Positions 5,764 to 12,712 of a stretch of 12,954 bases of DNA are shown here, in pieces; position 1 is the first letter of the stretch; every line of letters begins with the position of its first letter. The DNA comes from Deltaproteobacteria bacterium (GTDB lineage: Bacteria > Myxococcota_A > UBA9160 > SMWR01). The DNA is taken from positions 1 to 12,954 of the forward strand of contig JAJDAM010000096.1 of the NCBI GenBank assembly GCA_029261905.1, in the 5' to 3' direction. The notes under the pieces were generated by a model. The model saw only the letters and a list, made by a program, of their open reading frames with translations. It made no database searches and was not told where the DNA came from. The translations under genes and the position numbers were made by a program.

Positions 5764-5790
5764 TAGAACCGCCCTTCCCGACATCCTCAT
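5620..5790 (-). CDS. Small zinc-ribbon protein (56 aa), copy B, coupled to terminase
   Basis: The product has YRCCCGHRWETPVRVGDVQ then TECPSCDGDAVAV, the same C-x-C/C-x2-C ribbon as copy A. Conservation of the protein despite about 20 percent DNA divergence shows both copies were maintained. Its ATG at 5790 overlaps the terminase stop as ATGA, so it is translated right after the terminase large subunit. A second in-frame ATG at 5784 is a possible start. Position next to the packaging motor suggests a role with the terminase or with DNA end processing. This is inference only. The nuclease that should follow is truncated. Confidence 0.8.
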   Translation of the reverse strand: MRMSGRAVLAGWRRYRCCCGHRWETPVRVGDVQTECPSCDGDAVAVTESVGDDHRE

Positions 5791-7244
5791 CCCCACATCC
5801 TCCCCGAAGACCTACCGCCGTAGCGGAACGGGCTTCGGTGCCAACCGAGCGATATCGGTGCCGCCAGCTCCACGGTGACGGCCGATTGATTGGCGAGAAC
5901 CACCGCCCCCGCTGCGCTGTTCGCAAGGTCGTCATGCGCTCCCGGCGCATGGTCGACCGTGTCTTTCCCAGTGCGACCGCGACGCCGCTCGAGGTTCGCG
6001 AGCTGGTTCACTAGACGCGAGTCGTCGAGTAGTTGGACCTGCCGGCCATTCACCAACGGCAACAGCTCGAGATAGATCCCCGACCGCGTCAGCTCGGATC
6101 GGTCGTATTCGATGCCGTGCCGGCGAAACGCTGATGGCACCCACTCGCCCGCGTACGCGTCGCCGGTGACCCGGGTCAACCCGTATCGTTTCAGGAACGC
6201 GCACAGCTCGGCCGTCGCGCTTTCGGGATCGAAAGGCGGCTTGATCTCGCGTGTAGCGTCGAGAACCGCCCGCCCGTTTTCGTCCAGGTGCGCGACCGCG
6301 GCCGTGAAGGAATCTCGACTTCCGCCGCTCGGGTCGGCGAAGCCGAAGTACCGCCGGGAGTCCATCGGCGGTATCTCGAGACACCCGTCCTCGACACACT
6401 CGTTGACTGTATCGCGAGACAAGAAGCCTTCGACGTCATCGCGCCATTCGGCCAGCCACTCAGCTCGCGCCCGCGATTCGTCGCGTGTCAGCGCCGCATC
6501 AACAACACGCTGGTCGAGGGTCGGGTTCATGAGCGTCGACGGCGCCCGCCACACCAGCACGGGAGAGTCATCCTTGCCGAAGTGCGCGGCGAAGTTCTCG
6601 AACAACAGTCCGCGCTTGGCGTAGGGCGTGCTTGTAAGCATCTTCACCGCACCGGGCGACGTTGCCAGGGCCGGCGTCAGGGCGGCGTCCGTTTCGACGT
6701 CCGGGTTTGCCGAGTCGTCACCTGCGGGCCAAAACGCGCACTCATCCAAGATAGCCGCAGCGATCGTAACGCCGCGCACAGCGCGGTGATTGCTCGTGTA
6801 GACCTCGATGCTCGCCGCCGTCGACATCTCCACGGTTTGCCGCGTCTCGCTCTCGATCAATCCAGCGAGCATTGGAATCTCCAACAAGCCCCGGCAGTAT
6901 CGGTACGCAATCTTCGCTTGCTGTTTGTCGCTCGCAAGACACATCACCACCGCCCGCTCACCCGGTGCGAGGTATTCACGGTGGTCGACAAACGCCGCCC
7001 GGTACGTCGCTAACGCCGACGAGAAGCGACCCTTCCCGCTACGCCTGCCCGCGATTATCACCACTTCGCGGAACGGCTCCGTCGGTGCCGTCGTCCGTTC
7101 CGTGCATTGCTCGTACAACGCCCGCTCGTCGTGGGTCATCGGCTCTGCGCCGATCGCCTTGGCAACAACCCGCCATGCGTCGAACGTCGGCCCGAACATC
7201 GAGCCGAACAGCTTGGGGTCAGTGAACGCTTCGGTGAATCGCAT
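5787..7244 (-). CDS. terL: Phage terminase large subunit (ATPase-nuclease packaging motor)
   Basis: The product cuts concatemeric DNA and pumps it into a procapsid through the portal. Numbered from the TTG at 7259, the ATPase domain has Walker A GRRSGKGR at 71-78, Walker B AAAILDE at 167-173 with the catalytic Glu173, and coupling motif LTSTP at 208-212. The RNase H-like nuclease domain has Asp309 (YFGFADPSGG), Asp367 (VTGDAYAGEW) and Asp443/444 (GAHDDLANSAAGAV). The length, 485-490 residues, is normal and both domains are intact. Start: ATG at 7244 with GGGCGG upstream is preferred; TTG 7259 would overlap the previous stop by 11 bp. The next gene overlaps by ATGA. No portal or capsid gene follows, unlike any ordinary phage. 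Confidence 0.93.
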   Translation of the reverse strand: MRFTEAFTDPKLFGSMFGPTFDAWRVVAKAIGAEPMTHDERALYEQCTERTTAPTEPFREVVIIAGRRSGKGRFSSALATYRAAFVDHREYLAPGERAVVMCLASDKQQAKIAYRYCRGLLEIPMLAGLIESETRQTVEMSTAASIEVYTSNHRAVRGVTIAAAILDECAFWPAGDDSANPDVETDAALTPALATSPGAVKMLTSTPYAKRGLLFENFAAHFGKDDSPVLVWRAPSTLMNPTLDQRVVDAALTRDESRARAEWLAEWRDDVEGFLSRDTVNECVEDGCLEIPPMDSRRYFGFADPSGGSRDSFTAAVAHLDENGRAVLDATREIKPPFDPESATAELCAFLKRYGLTRVTGDAYAGEWVPSAFRRHGIEYDRSELTRSGIYLELLPLVNGRQVQLLDDSRLVNQLANLERRRGRTGKDTVDHAPGAHDDLANSAAGAVVLANQSAVTVELAAPISLGWHRSPFRYGGRSSGRMWG

Positions 7245-7248
7245 CACA

Positions 7249-7617
7249 TCACCGCCCAACTATCGGCGCCCGGGCGGGTTCATCTGCATGCAAGCCTGAA
7301 TTAAGGCTTGCATGCTCCCACCTCATCGCGACCGCGTCTTGGCGCGTCAACGTCGACAACTTCGCCGCGTATGCTGACCGCTGACCCGCCGTGTAATGCG
7401 TCAGCCCAATTGCCCCGACGCCGTGCGGATAACCGAAAACCGCACGACGCCGAGGCCACTCAGCCATGGAGGAGTGAAGTCCAGACTGAGCGATTGCACC
7501 CGCCGAGAGGTGAAGCTCGCGGATACAATTGGAGGCCCCGACCGACGTCAGACAAGAACCGCCGGCCGGGGGGAGCCGGGTGGAAGGCCCGGCTTCAAGG
7601 TTGGTGACTGTGGTCAC
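7249..7617 (-). CDS. Doubtful 122-aa frame between the 129-aa gene and terminase
   Basis: The frame opens with GTG at 7617, overlapping the previous stop as GTGA, and closes at 7249, seven bases before the preferred terminase ATG. That fit into the operon favours translation. The product resembles nothing I know; the second half (GLTHYTAGQRSAYAAKLSTL onward) could be a small helical protein. Against coding: the stretch is poor in typical third-position bias and contains three strong hairpin-forming repeats. An ATG at codon 51 would give a 72-aa version. The stretch may instead hold a packaging site or structured RNA. No other frame here is more convincing. Confidence 0.35.
   Translation of the reverse strand: MTTVTNLEAGPSTRLPPAGGSCLTSVGASNCIRELHLSAGAIAQSGLHSSMAEWPRRRAVFGYPHGVGAIGLTHYTAGQRSAYAAKLSTLTRQDAVAMRWEHASLNSGLHADEPARAPIVGR
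7286..7315. repeat. 12-bp perfect inverted repeat before terminase
   Basis: GCATGCAAGCCT at 7286-7297 and AGGCTTGCATGC at 7304-7315 are exact complements around a six-base loop GAATTA. It lies 42 bp upstream of the preferred terminase start. No T-run follows on either strand, so a classic terminator is unlikely. A packaging recognition site, protein operator or translation-modulating hairpin are options. Confidence 0.7.
7422..7446. repeat. 7-bp perfect inverted repeat
   Basis: CGTGCGG at 7422-7428 and CCGCACG at 7440-7446 flank an 11-base A-rich loop. A further GC-rich hairpin, GCCGGG at 7575-7580 with CCCGGC at 7588-7593, lies in the same weakly coding stretch. Confidence 0.5.
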
Positions 7618-8003
7618 GTGTGCATCGCTTTCAGGGCTTCGCGCTCACGTGCGGCGAGGTCGCGGTCGTCGCGTCGAACCTTGACCCGGGCCTGCTCGAT
7701 CGTCGGCGCCACGCCAGCGGCGAGTAGCCCGTGGGCACGCTTCTGGACTTCGACCAGCGCCTCACTATGCTTTGGTATCGCGTCGCGCTTCGCCTTCTGC
7801 GCCCGATCGAACGCGTCGGGCGTCATCCACGCGTCTTTGTGGCGCCGCAACTCGCTCAGACTACGACCGCGGGGCGTCTTATAGGTGATCACCTTGGCCT
7901 TAGCCAAAGAAATCGTCTCGCCGCGCTCGCGGTGCTTCTTCAACACCTCCTCGGCGAGTACGCCAACCGCGACATCAACAGTCTCTCGTAGTGTGTTACT
8001 CAT
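7614..8003 (-). CDS. Helical 129-aa protein of unknown function
   Basis: The sequence MSNTLRETVDVAVGVLAEEV begins a mostly helical, highly charged protein. Residues ~36-65 contain a basic stretch (YKTPRGRSLSELRRHKDAW). The end (AAGVAPTIEQARVKVRRDDR) resembles a short helical repeat seen in many phage and mobile-element proteins, in which a turn with T-x-E-x-A is followed by a charged helix. No function can be given. ATG 8003 was chosen because it overlaps the preceding stop by eight bases; a start at 8018 is also open. It is part of the packaging operon. Confidence 0.65.
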   Translation of the reverse strand: MSNTLRETVDVAVGVLAEEVLKKHRERGETISLAKAKVITYKTPRGRSLSELRRHKDAWMTPDAFDRAQKAKRDAIPKHSEALVEVQKRAHGLLAAGVAPTIEQARVKVRRDDRDLAAREREALKAMHT

Positions 8004-8727
8004 CGTCGGTATCCTCATTGCTCGGCTGCCAGCCGTCCGGGACCTGGTGCGGCCCCTGCGGCAGATCGTAACGCGATGCCACTTCCTTCAGCGGCATCCG
8101 GAAGTATCGGGCCAGGTGGGGCGGAATGGTCGGAAGATTGAGGTGATGCAGTGCCGCACCGACCAGCCGGTACGTATCGGAGTTTCTCGACCGTTCCGGC
8201 AGCCCCAGCCGCTGCCGCTCGTCGCCCCACTGAATATCGAGCTTGGCCCGCTCGGCAAACAACTTGCCCAGCTCCACCAGTCCATCGTCGAGCCGCTCGT
8301 GGATCGCCTTCATCTTGTCGCACGTCACACGGAACGGACCCTCGATGGCGTAGGCGTACCGCAACTCTCGCACCAGCTCGGCTCGGCCGGCGAGATCGCG
8401 GTTGGCCGCTTTGATCAGCTCATCCAAACCGTTCTTTCGAGTCACCAGCCCCGCCATCTCGGACTGGCACTTGTCGAAGTCACGGCGGGCGTCCGCGTCA
8501 CCAGCAGCCGCGAGTTTTGCACATGCCGACTTGCGGGTGGTTACCTCCGCGATCTGCTCGACCAGCTTATCGCGTTCGGCCGCGATGTTGTCGCGCTGCC
8601 GTGTCCGGTCAGCCAGCTCGGCTCGCTGCTCGGCTCCGTACTGCTCGAGTTCTTCGGCCAGTCCGTTCTCGCGGGCCTCCGCGATGTACGCCGTCAAGTC
8701 CACCAGTTCCGTTTGCGTTGTTTCCAT
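7996..8727 (-). CDS. Coiled-coil protein (243 aa) in the packaging operon
   Basis: Residues ~15-120 are a long charged helix with heptad character (AEELEQYGAEQRAELADRTR, then NIAAERDKLVEQIAEVTTRK), interrupted near GDADARRD at 76-83. Residues ~125-243 look globular with LVGAALHHLNLPTIPPHLAR and a Pro/Gln-rich acidic tail. Family unknown. The start ATG at 8727 follows GAGGTGGTGAGGGG. The coiled coil could mediate oligomerisation; in this position, between the probable small subunit and the large subunit of terminase, an adaptor between element and helper particles or a scaffold-interfering factor is conceivable. That is speculation from context. Confidence 0.7.
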   Translation of the reverse strand: METTQTELVDLTAYIAEARENGLAEELEQYGAEQRAELADRTRQRDNIAAERDKLVEQIAEVTTRKSACAKLAAAGDADARRDFDKCQSEMAGLVTRKNGLDELIKAANRDLAGRAELVRELRYAYAIEGPFRVTCDKMKAIHERLDDGLVELGKLFAERAKLDIQWGDERQRLGLPERSRNSDTYRLVGAALHHLNLPTIPPHLARYFRMPLKEVASRYDLPQGPHQVPDGWQPSNEDTDDE

Positions 8728-8793
8728 CCCCTCACCACCTCATCGTTGTTGGCGTCAACGAGCCGCGTACGGCGTCGTGGCGCGATTGATTGC

Positions 8794-9381
8794 CTAGTCC
8801 TGCGTCTTTTCGATTGCGTCTTCCTGCGGTGCTGTATCGGCGTCCTGCGTGGTGCGTTCGCTGATGTAGTCGGAGAGCTTCACCGTACGGGCCCGACGCT
8901 CGAGGCCGATCGACACCAACAGCGACTGTAGCGACTGCGCGAGCGATGCGGATTCCTTCACGATCGGGTACAACGCCCGGCGCTTCTTGTTGGCGATCGA
9001 CGGCATCGACACCACGAAGGCGTCGACCGCGGACAGTTGCAGTTGCAGCATCGCGGCCCGCTCGATCAGCCATCGCTTCTGAGTACTGACCTCGTCGGGG
9101 CCACCCAGCGAGTCGATCAGGTCGTTCTCGAGTTCCCGCACCAACCGGGCCTCGGTGGTTCGGCCGTCCAACGCACGCCGTCTCAGCTCTTTCAGGTCCG
9201 CACTCGCTCGGCTTCCGCCGTGCGTTCGGGCGTTTGTGTTGCCCGGGGGGCCGCTTCTGCCGGGTTTCCCGTGGAAGCTGGAAGTCGGTAGCGCGGCGGT
9301 AGCAAGGCCCGTCGAGCCCTTGTCCCCCAACCCTTCCGGGGCGGTGCCCAACTTGTGTAGCTTGGAAGTCTGGCTGTTCAT
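8794..9381 (-). CDS. Probable terminase small subunit-like protein (195 aa)
   Basis: The first ~40 residues are flexible. GKPGRSGPPGNTNARTHGG at 39-57 is a basic Gly/Pro/Asn hinge also seen at the start of many phage small terminase subunits and related DNA-binding proteins. Residues ~60-170 are helical: ELRRRALDGRTTEARLVREL, then STQKRWLIERAAMLQLQL, and LAQSLQSLLVSIGLERRART, the last resembling the end of P27-type small subunits. Small subunits recognise the packaging site and hand DNA to the large subunit. The assignment rests on these resemblances and on a terminase large subunit in the same operon. The start ATG directly abuts the previous TAG and has GAGAGGG upstream. Confidence 0.5.
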   Translation of the reverse strand: MNSQTSKLHKLGTAPEGLGDKGSTGLATAALPTSSFHGKPGRSGPPGNTNARTHGGSRASADLKELRRRALDGRTTEARLVRELENDLIDSLGGPDEVSTQKRWLIERAAMLQLQLSAVDAFVVSMPSIANKKRRALYPIVKESASLAQSLQSLLVSIGLERRARTVKLSDYISERTTQDADTAPQEDAIEKTQD

Positions 9382-9687
9382 CTACGAACCCTCTCTCGCC
9401 GATTTCAGGACTTCTGCCGGCATAAACCGCACGTACCGCCCCAGCTTCACGTGGGGCACACGCCCTTGCCGGGCCATATCGAGCAACCAGGACTTCTTGA
9501 TCCCGAGTTGCTCGGCCATCTCGTCGGCGGTGACCAAGCGGCCGTCGGTCGACGTCTGCACCGGCTGCGGTTCAACAAGTCGTCGCTGTGCAACCGCGAG
9601 TGCCTCACTCAGCGCCCCGACAACCCGGGGTAGCTCATCTGGCGGGCTCTTCTCGATGTCGTGCCGAAGTTGGTTGGCGTCGATCAT
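9382..9687 (-). CDS. AlpA/excisionase-like HTH protein (101 aa)
   Basis: Residues ~51-97 form a MerR/AlpA-type winged helix: LVTADEMAEQLGIKKSWLLD is the HTH and GRVPHVKLGRYVRFMPAEVL the wing, typical of HTH_17 proteins. Such proteins act as excisionases (recombination directionality factors) or as AlpA-type activators in satellites. The N-terminal 45 residues are helical and not part of the domain. ATG 9687 is preferred; an upstream start at 9735 would add an unlikely Cys/Ser-rich tail that runs into the palindrome at 9731-9748. It is the first gene after a repeat-rich gap, so it may have its own promoter. It abuts the next gene without spacing. Confidence 0.85.
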   Translation of the reverse strand: MIDANQLRHDIEKSPPDELPRVVGALSEALAVAQRRLVEPQPVQTSTDGRLVTADEMAEQLGIKKSWLLDMARQGRVPHVKLGRYVRFMPAEVLKSAREGS

Positions 9688-9730
9688 TTCGAGCCACCCC
9701 AGGTGCAACTGCGAGCTGCTACTGCAACTG

Positions 9731-9799
9731 CACACCCTAAAGGGTGTGTGCGCTGCAATGCAGTGCTGTCGGCAGTGCGTTGCACTGCAACGGCAGTGT
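9731..9799. promoter_or_regulatory. Iteron-like and palindromic repeat cluster (candidate origin or operator)
   Basis: GCAGTGC occurs at 9760-9766 and 9772-9778, GCAGTGT at 9793-9799 and the complement GCACTGC at 9782-9788. Palindromes overlap these: CTGCAATGCAG at 9753-9763 and CGTTGCACTGCAACG at 9778-9792. An 8-bp inverted repeat with a two-base loop (CACACCCT/AGGGTGTG) lies at 9731-9748. The cluster fills the 129 bp between the primase stop and the AlpA-like gene, which is where satellite origins or AlpA operators are expected. Confidence 0.55.
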
Positions 9800-9816
9800 T
9801 TTTGGAAACCATGTTC

Positions 9817-11649
9817 TCAAGCTCCAATCGGGAAGTAGCGGCGGTTTTGGAATCGAACAAAACCCCATAGCTTCAGGGGCTTTATCGCCGAAAAGAAGCT
9901 CCGCTCGGCGAGAGTAGACACAGCACGCCACTCGCTCGCGGTCGCGCCGGTCTCGCTATCGAAGTGCTCAGTGAGTGCATCGAAGGCGATTCGGCGGTTC
10001 CCATCGAGCTTGTCGGGGCTCGGCGGCTTTGCAGTAACTTCGTCCCGCGAAACCGGATCCAAGACGAGCGACGTTGCACCGGTATCGAACTCGACAACCT
10101 TCTTTCGGAACAGAAGGTCGTCGAACGGCCCCAGGTCCTTCTGCTTCTCGGCCTTCAGTGTAACCACATCGCCATCGACCGATGCCTTAATGATCGTATC
10201 CATCGCCCCGGTGAGAGCCGACGATCCACGCTCGCGCTGTCCAAGCTTGTTGCTGTGATGGATCAGCCAGACCGCGGCGCCGGTCTCGCGTCGAATCAGG
10301 TCACACCCGGCGATGAGCTTCCCCATGTCGGTCGCGCTGTTCTCTTCGACGCCCACCGCCGAGCGGGCAAGCGTGTCCATGACGACGAGCGACAACTCAC
10401 CGAGGCCAGCGGACTCGATCGTCCGCAAGTACGCTCGGGTATCTGCCGGGTCGGCGAGCTGTACCGGCGTATCCGTCAGCCAGGAGGCTCCCGTGTCGCC
10501 TTCAATGCCGTTCCAAGCCTTAAACGCAGCCGGACGGCGGCCAAACTGCGAAACCCCCTCACCTATGGTGTAGAGGATGTTCCCTTGCCGGACCCGTCGC
10601 CCGAGGTACTGCCGCCCGGTCTGAATGTGCAGGGCGATCGCAACCATCCAGAAGGACTTGAGAGCCCCGGGCAGACCGTAGAGCAACCCGAGCCCACCCG
10701 CTGGCATGATGTCGTCGACTAGCATCTCGGGCGGTTCGCGGGACTCGATCTCGGAGTCCGTCAAGATTCGAAACCGGGGCTTCGACTCCTCTTCCTCGGC
10801 CTCCTGGTCGGTGACCTGCGCCAGCCCGAGCCAATCCCGCAGACAACGCACCGCCTCGTCACCAAACATCCGAGCGACCGTCGGTGTACCTGTCGCCCGA
10901 TCGCCTTTGGCGACGGCTCGATAGGAATCCGCGACGGCCCGCTTACGGTCGCCCCATTCTTCGTCGACACCATCGTGTCGGAGTGCGTGCTCGATGATCT
11001 TTTCGGCGCGGCTCTGGTCGAGGCCACCGCGGGCGAACATGCCACCGATCGCCAGCGCGGCGTCGTGCCGCTCGCCTTGAACCTTCGACCAGCACATCCG
11101 CAACAGTGTTGCTGCGGCGAGGTCTGCGCACTGCTTGTTTAGCTCGGCGTTTGTAACCTCAGCCGGGTCACCGTCGGCTTCCATTTGGTAATACTCGCCG
11201 CTCGGGTGTCGCCCCGAGATTATGGTCTGGAGACCGCGCCCGCCGTCGGTGCGGTTCGCTCGGAGTTCGAGAAGCATCAACTTGTCGAACTGGTATTTCT
11301 TCGTAGGCGTCGCTCCATCGATTCGATACCAACGATGCGAACCGGGGCTGTTCGGCCGCCCGTGTTTCAGCTCCGTCGGTGGGAGAAAGTGTGGCGCCAA
11401 CCGGCGGGCGAAGGCGTGATCGAGATCGATGTCGACCACGTTGTCGCCGAGCAAGATCCCGATATTGCAGGGACCAGCGAACGCCTCGGCCACCTCACCT
11501 TCGCTGGCATATCGTATGTCCTGCCAGCCGTTCCCGATGGGTGTCTTTTCCCCCTCGGCGCAGAGGACGGGATCGAGCCCCCGGGCGAACAACTCCAAGG
11601 CGCGGTTCGCCTGCCCGGTGCCGTTCAGGCTCGCGGCACCGGCCGTCAT
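9817..11649 (-). CDS. Primase-polymerase fused to RepA-like ATPase (610 aa)
   Basis: Residues ~15-185 match the bifunctional primase-polymerase (AEP) domain: KTPIGNGWQD is the usual N-terminal signature, VVDIDLD at 71-77 holds the metal-binding aspartates, and SGRHPSGEYYQ with His148 fits the S-x-H motif. Residues ~310-520 form a RecA-fold, AAA_25/RepA-type ATPase with Walker A GLPGALKS at 325-332, Walker B LVVMD at 421-425 and WLIHHSNK at 461-468. The last ~60 residues look like a winged helix (ASEWRAVSTLAERSFFSAIK). It should prime and unwind DNA for autonomous replication of the excised element. The start overlaps the XRE stop as ATGA. Combined primase-helicases like this are typical of satellites and plasmids. 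Confidence 0.92.
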   Translation of the reverse strand: MTAGAASLNGTGQANRALELFARGLDPVLCAEGEKTPIGNGWQDIRYASEGEVAEAFAGPCNIGILLGDNVVDIDLDHAFARRLAPHFLPPTELKHGRPNSPGSHRWYRIDGATPTKKYQFDKLMLLELRANRTDGGRGLQTIISGRHPSGEYYQMEADGDPAEVTNAELNKQCADLAAATLLRMCWSKVQGERHDAALAIGGMFARGGLDQSRAEKIIEHALRHDGVDEEWGDRKRAVADSYRAVAKGDRATGTPTVARMFGDEAVRCLRDWLGLAQVTDQEAEEEESKPRFRILTDSEIESREPPEMLVDDIMPAGGLGLLYGLPGALKSFWMVAIALHIQTGRQYLGRRVRQGNILYTIGEGVSQFGRRPAAFKAWNGIEGDTGASWLTDTPVQLADPADTRAYLRTIESAGLGELSLVVMDTLARSAVGVEENSATDMGKLIAGCDLIRRETGAAVWLIHHSNKLGQRERGSSALTGAMDTIIKASVDGDVVTLKAEKQKDLGPFDDLLFRKKVVEFDTGATSLVLDPVSRDEVTAKPPSPDKLDGNRRIAFDALTEHFDSETGATASEWRAVSTLAERSFFSAIKPLKLWGFVRFQNRRYFPIGA

Positions 11650-11837
11650 TCCGCAACGTCCTCGAGCAGCTCGGCCGCCGGGACCTCCAACACCGCGGCG
11701 ATCCGCTCCCGCTCACCGGCGCTGGGGACGAGCAGCCCCCGCTCCATCTGGGAAATCCGCGCCTGGTTTGTCTCCGAAAGTAACGCAAGGTCCCGCTGCG
11801 TCAGTGCCTGCCTCAACCTCTCCGCCCGCATCATCAT
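11646..11837 (-). CDS. XRE/Cro-CI-type HTH regulator (63 aa)
   Basis: A compact helix-turn-helix covers nearly the whole protein: RLRQALTQRDLALLSETNQA then RISQMERGLLVPSAGERERI, with the usual Q-x-D/L-A...S-x-xE-x-G pattern of the HTH_3 family. Only a short C-terminal tail (PAAELLEDVAE) follows, so there is no cleavable or ligand-binding domain. It is the first gene of the replication and packaging operon and is divergent from the CGNR gene, the position of a master switch. Three consecutive ATGs at 11837-11829 and a TTG at 11846 are possible starts; no good Shine-Dalgarno is seen, which may mean low or leaderless translation. The stop overlaps the primase start. Confidence 0.88.
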   Translation of the reverse strand: MMMRAERLRQALTQRDLALLSETNQARISQMERGLLVPSAGERERIAAVLEVPAAELLEDVAE

Positions 11838-11967
11838 GTGGTTCAATTAAATACCCTGGATCCGAGTAAGGCAAATGGCGAAATAGACCGTTCGCAATGA
11901 CGCCCAATGGCATTTATCACCCTGGGCTCAGCTGAGATAGCATTTAAGCATCTTGCATAATGCTGAA

Positions 11968-11996
11968 TTGACATCTGGGGGCGGCTTCACTATTAG
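11968..11996 (+). promoter_or_regulatory. Sigma-70-type promoter for the CGNR gene
   Basis: A perfect TTGACA at 11968-11973 is followed after 17 bases by TATTAG at 11991-11996 (four of six to consensus), placing transcription near 12003 and about 33 bases before the GTG start. The flanking region has a 10-bp palindrome CTCAGCTGAG at 11927-11936 and three GCAT repeats (11940, 11948, 11955) ending in ATGC at 11960, plausible operator material between the divergent genes. Confidence 0.7.
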
Positions 11997-12035
11997 GATC
12001 ACAGGACGAAGTTTTTTTTGAGAAAGGCGAGAAAA

Positions 12036-12689
12036 GTGAAAAAAGCGCCCGACAGCACGAACACCCTGCCGGCTGAAATGTTCCGAAACGCGCTCGGCCT
12101 CGTACCGCCCCGGAATCGCGTCGAGTGGCTCAACGACTTCGCTGCGATGGACTTGGTCGATCCGAACGAACTGGAAGCGGCACGGTGGAGCATCTTCGTT
12201 GTCGCCCACACGGCGACCGAGACCACTGCCCAACTCGCGATGAGTCTGACCGATGAGCAGCTAACCGCACACATCGAGTCGAAGGGCGCCCCCGGCGTTG
12301 CCGCCGACCGCGTCCCGACCATCCAGCTCTGGGTAAAGCAATTGATCCACTTCCTACGATCACCCATTGACCCGATGGCCTCCTACTCGATCCCGGTCCC
12401 GCTGCGTTACGAACTCCGTCGGGCCGAGCTGGTTGGAGTATTCGCGGGGCCGTCCGGAGACCTCGAGTCCCTGTTCTTCGGTGCGGTGATCCACACACTC
12501 GAAACTTCCCGCTCGATTCTCCCCTGCGTCGCACCAGGCTGCGCTCGGGTGTTCGTGCCCGGAAGGAAGGGGCAGGTGTACTGCTCGACCCGCTGCCAGA
12601 ACCGAGCCGGCGGGGCCCGCCATCGAGCCAAGCAAGCACGCAAGAAGGCCAAGCCGGCGAAGACCAAGAAGCGTCGCACCAAGTCGTAG
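12036..12689 (+). CDS. CGNR-type zinc-finger protein (217 aa)
   Basis: The C-terminal part has C-x4-C at 164/169 and C-x3-C at 183/187 within CVAPGCARVFVPGRKGQVYC and STRCQNRAGGARHRA, the pattern of CGNR zinc fingers, which are linked with transcription-regulator-like proteins. The N-terminal ~155 residues are helical (NRVEWLNDFAAMDLVDPNEL onward) with no domain I can name. The last ~25 residues are almost all Lys/Arg/Ala, a nucleic-acid-binding tail. GTG at 12036 is preferred because AAAGGCGAG stands just upstream; a TTG at 12018 is also open. Transcribed alone, opposite to everything in the core operon, it is a candidate lysogenic-state regulator or a cargo gene. Confidence 0.82.
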   Translation: MKKAPDSTNTLPAEMFRNALGLVPPRNRVEWLNDFAAMDLVDPNELEAARWSIFVVAHTATETTAQLAMSLTDEQLTAHIESKGAPGVAADRVPTIQLWVKQLIHFLRSPIDPMASYSIPVPLRYELRRAELVGVFAGPSGDLESLFFGAVIHTLETSRSILPCVAPGCARVFVPGRKGQVYCSTRCQNRAGGARHRAKQARKKAKPAKTKKRRTKS

Positions 12690-12691
12690 AC

Positions 12692-12712
12692 CTGCTACCG
12701 CCCGCGCTACCG
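12692..12712 (+). promoter_or_regulatory. Candidate right arm-type integrase sites (GCTAC repeats)
   Basis: CTGCTACCGC at 12692-12701 is an exact copy of 172-181 near the left end, and GCTACCG recurs at 12706-12712, twelve bases on. They lie 107-127 bp inside attR in the same orientation as the left pair. The rest of 12690-12818 shows no gene, only a possible short hairpin around GTAGGGGAAAGCCCTGC that could end the CGNR transcript. Confidence 0.4.

Noticed and set aside
7885..8931. A 348-aa plus-strand open frame opposite the coiled-coil gene
   Set aside because: It is a GC-rich shadow. The minus frames have coupled starts and stops, Shine-Dalgarno-like sites and regular helical patterns.
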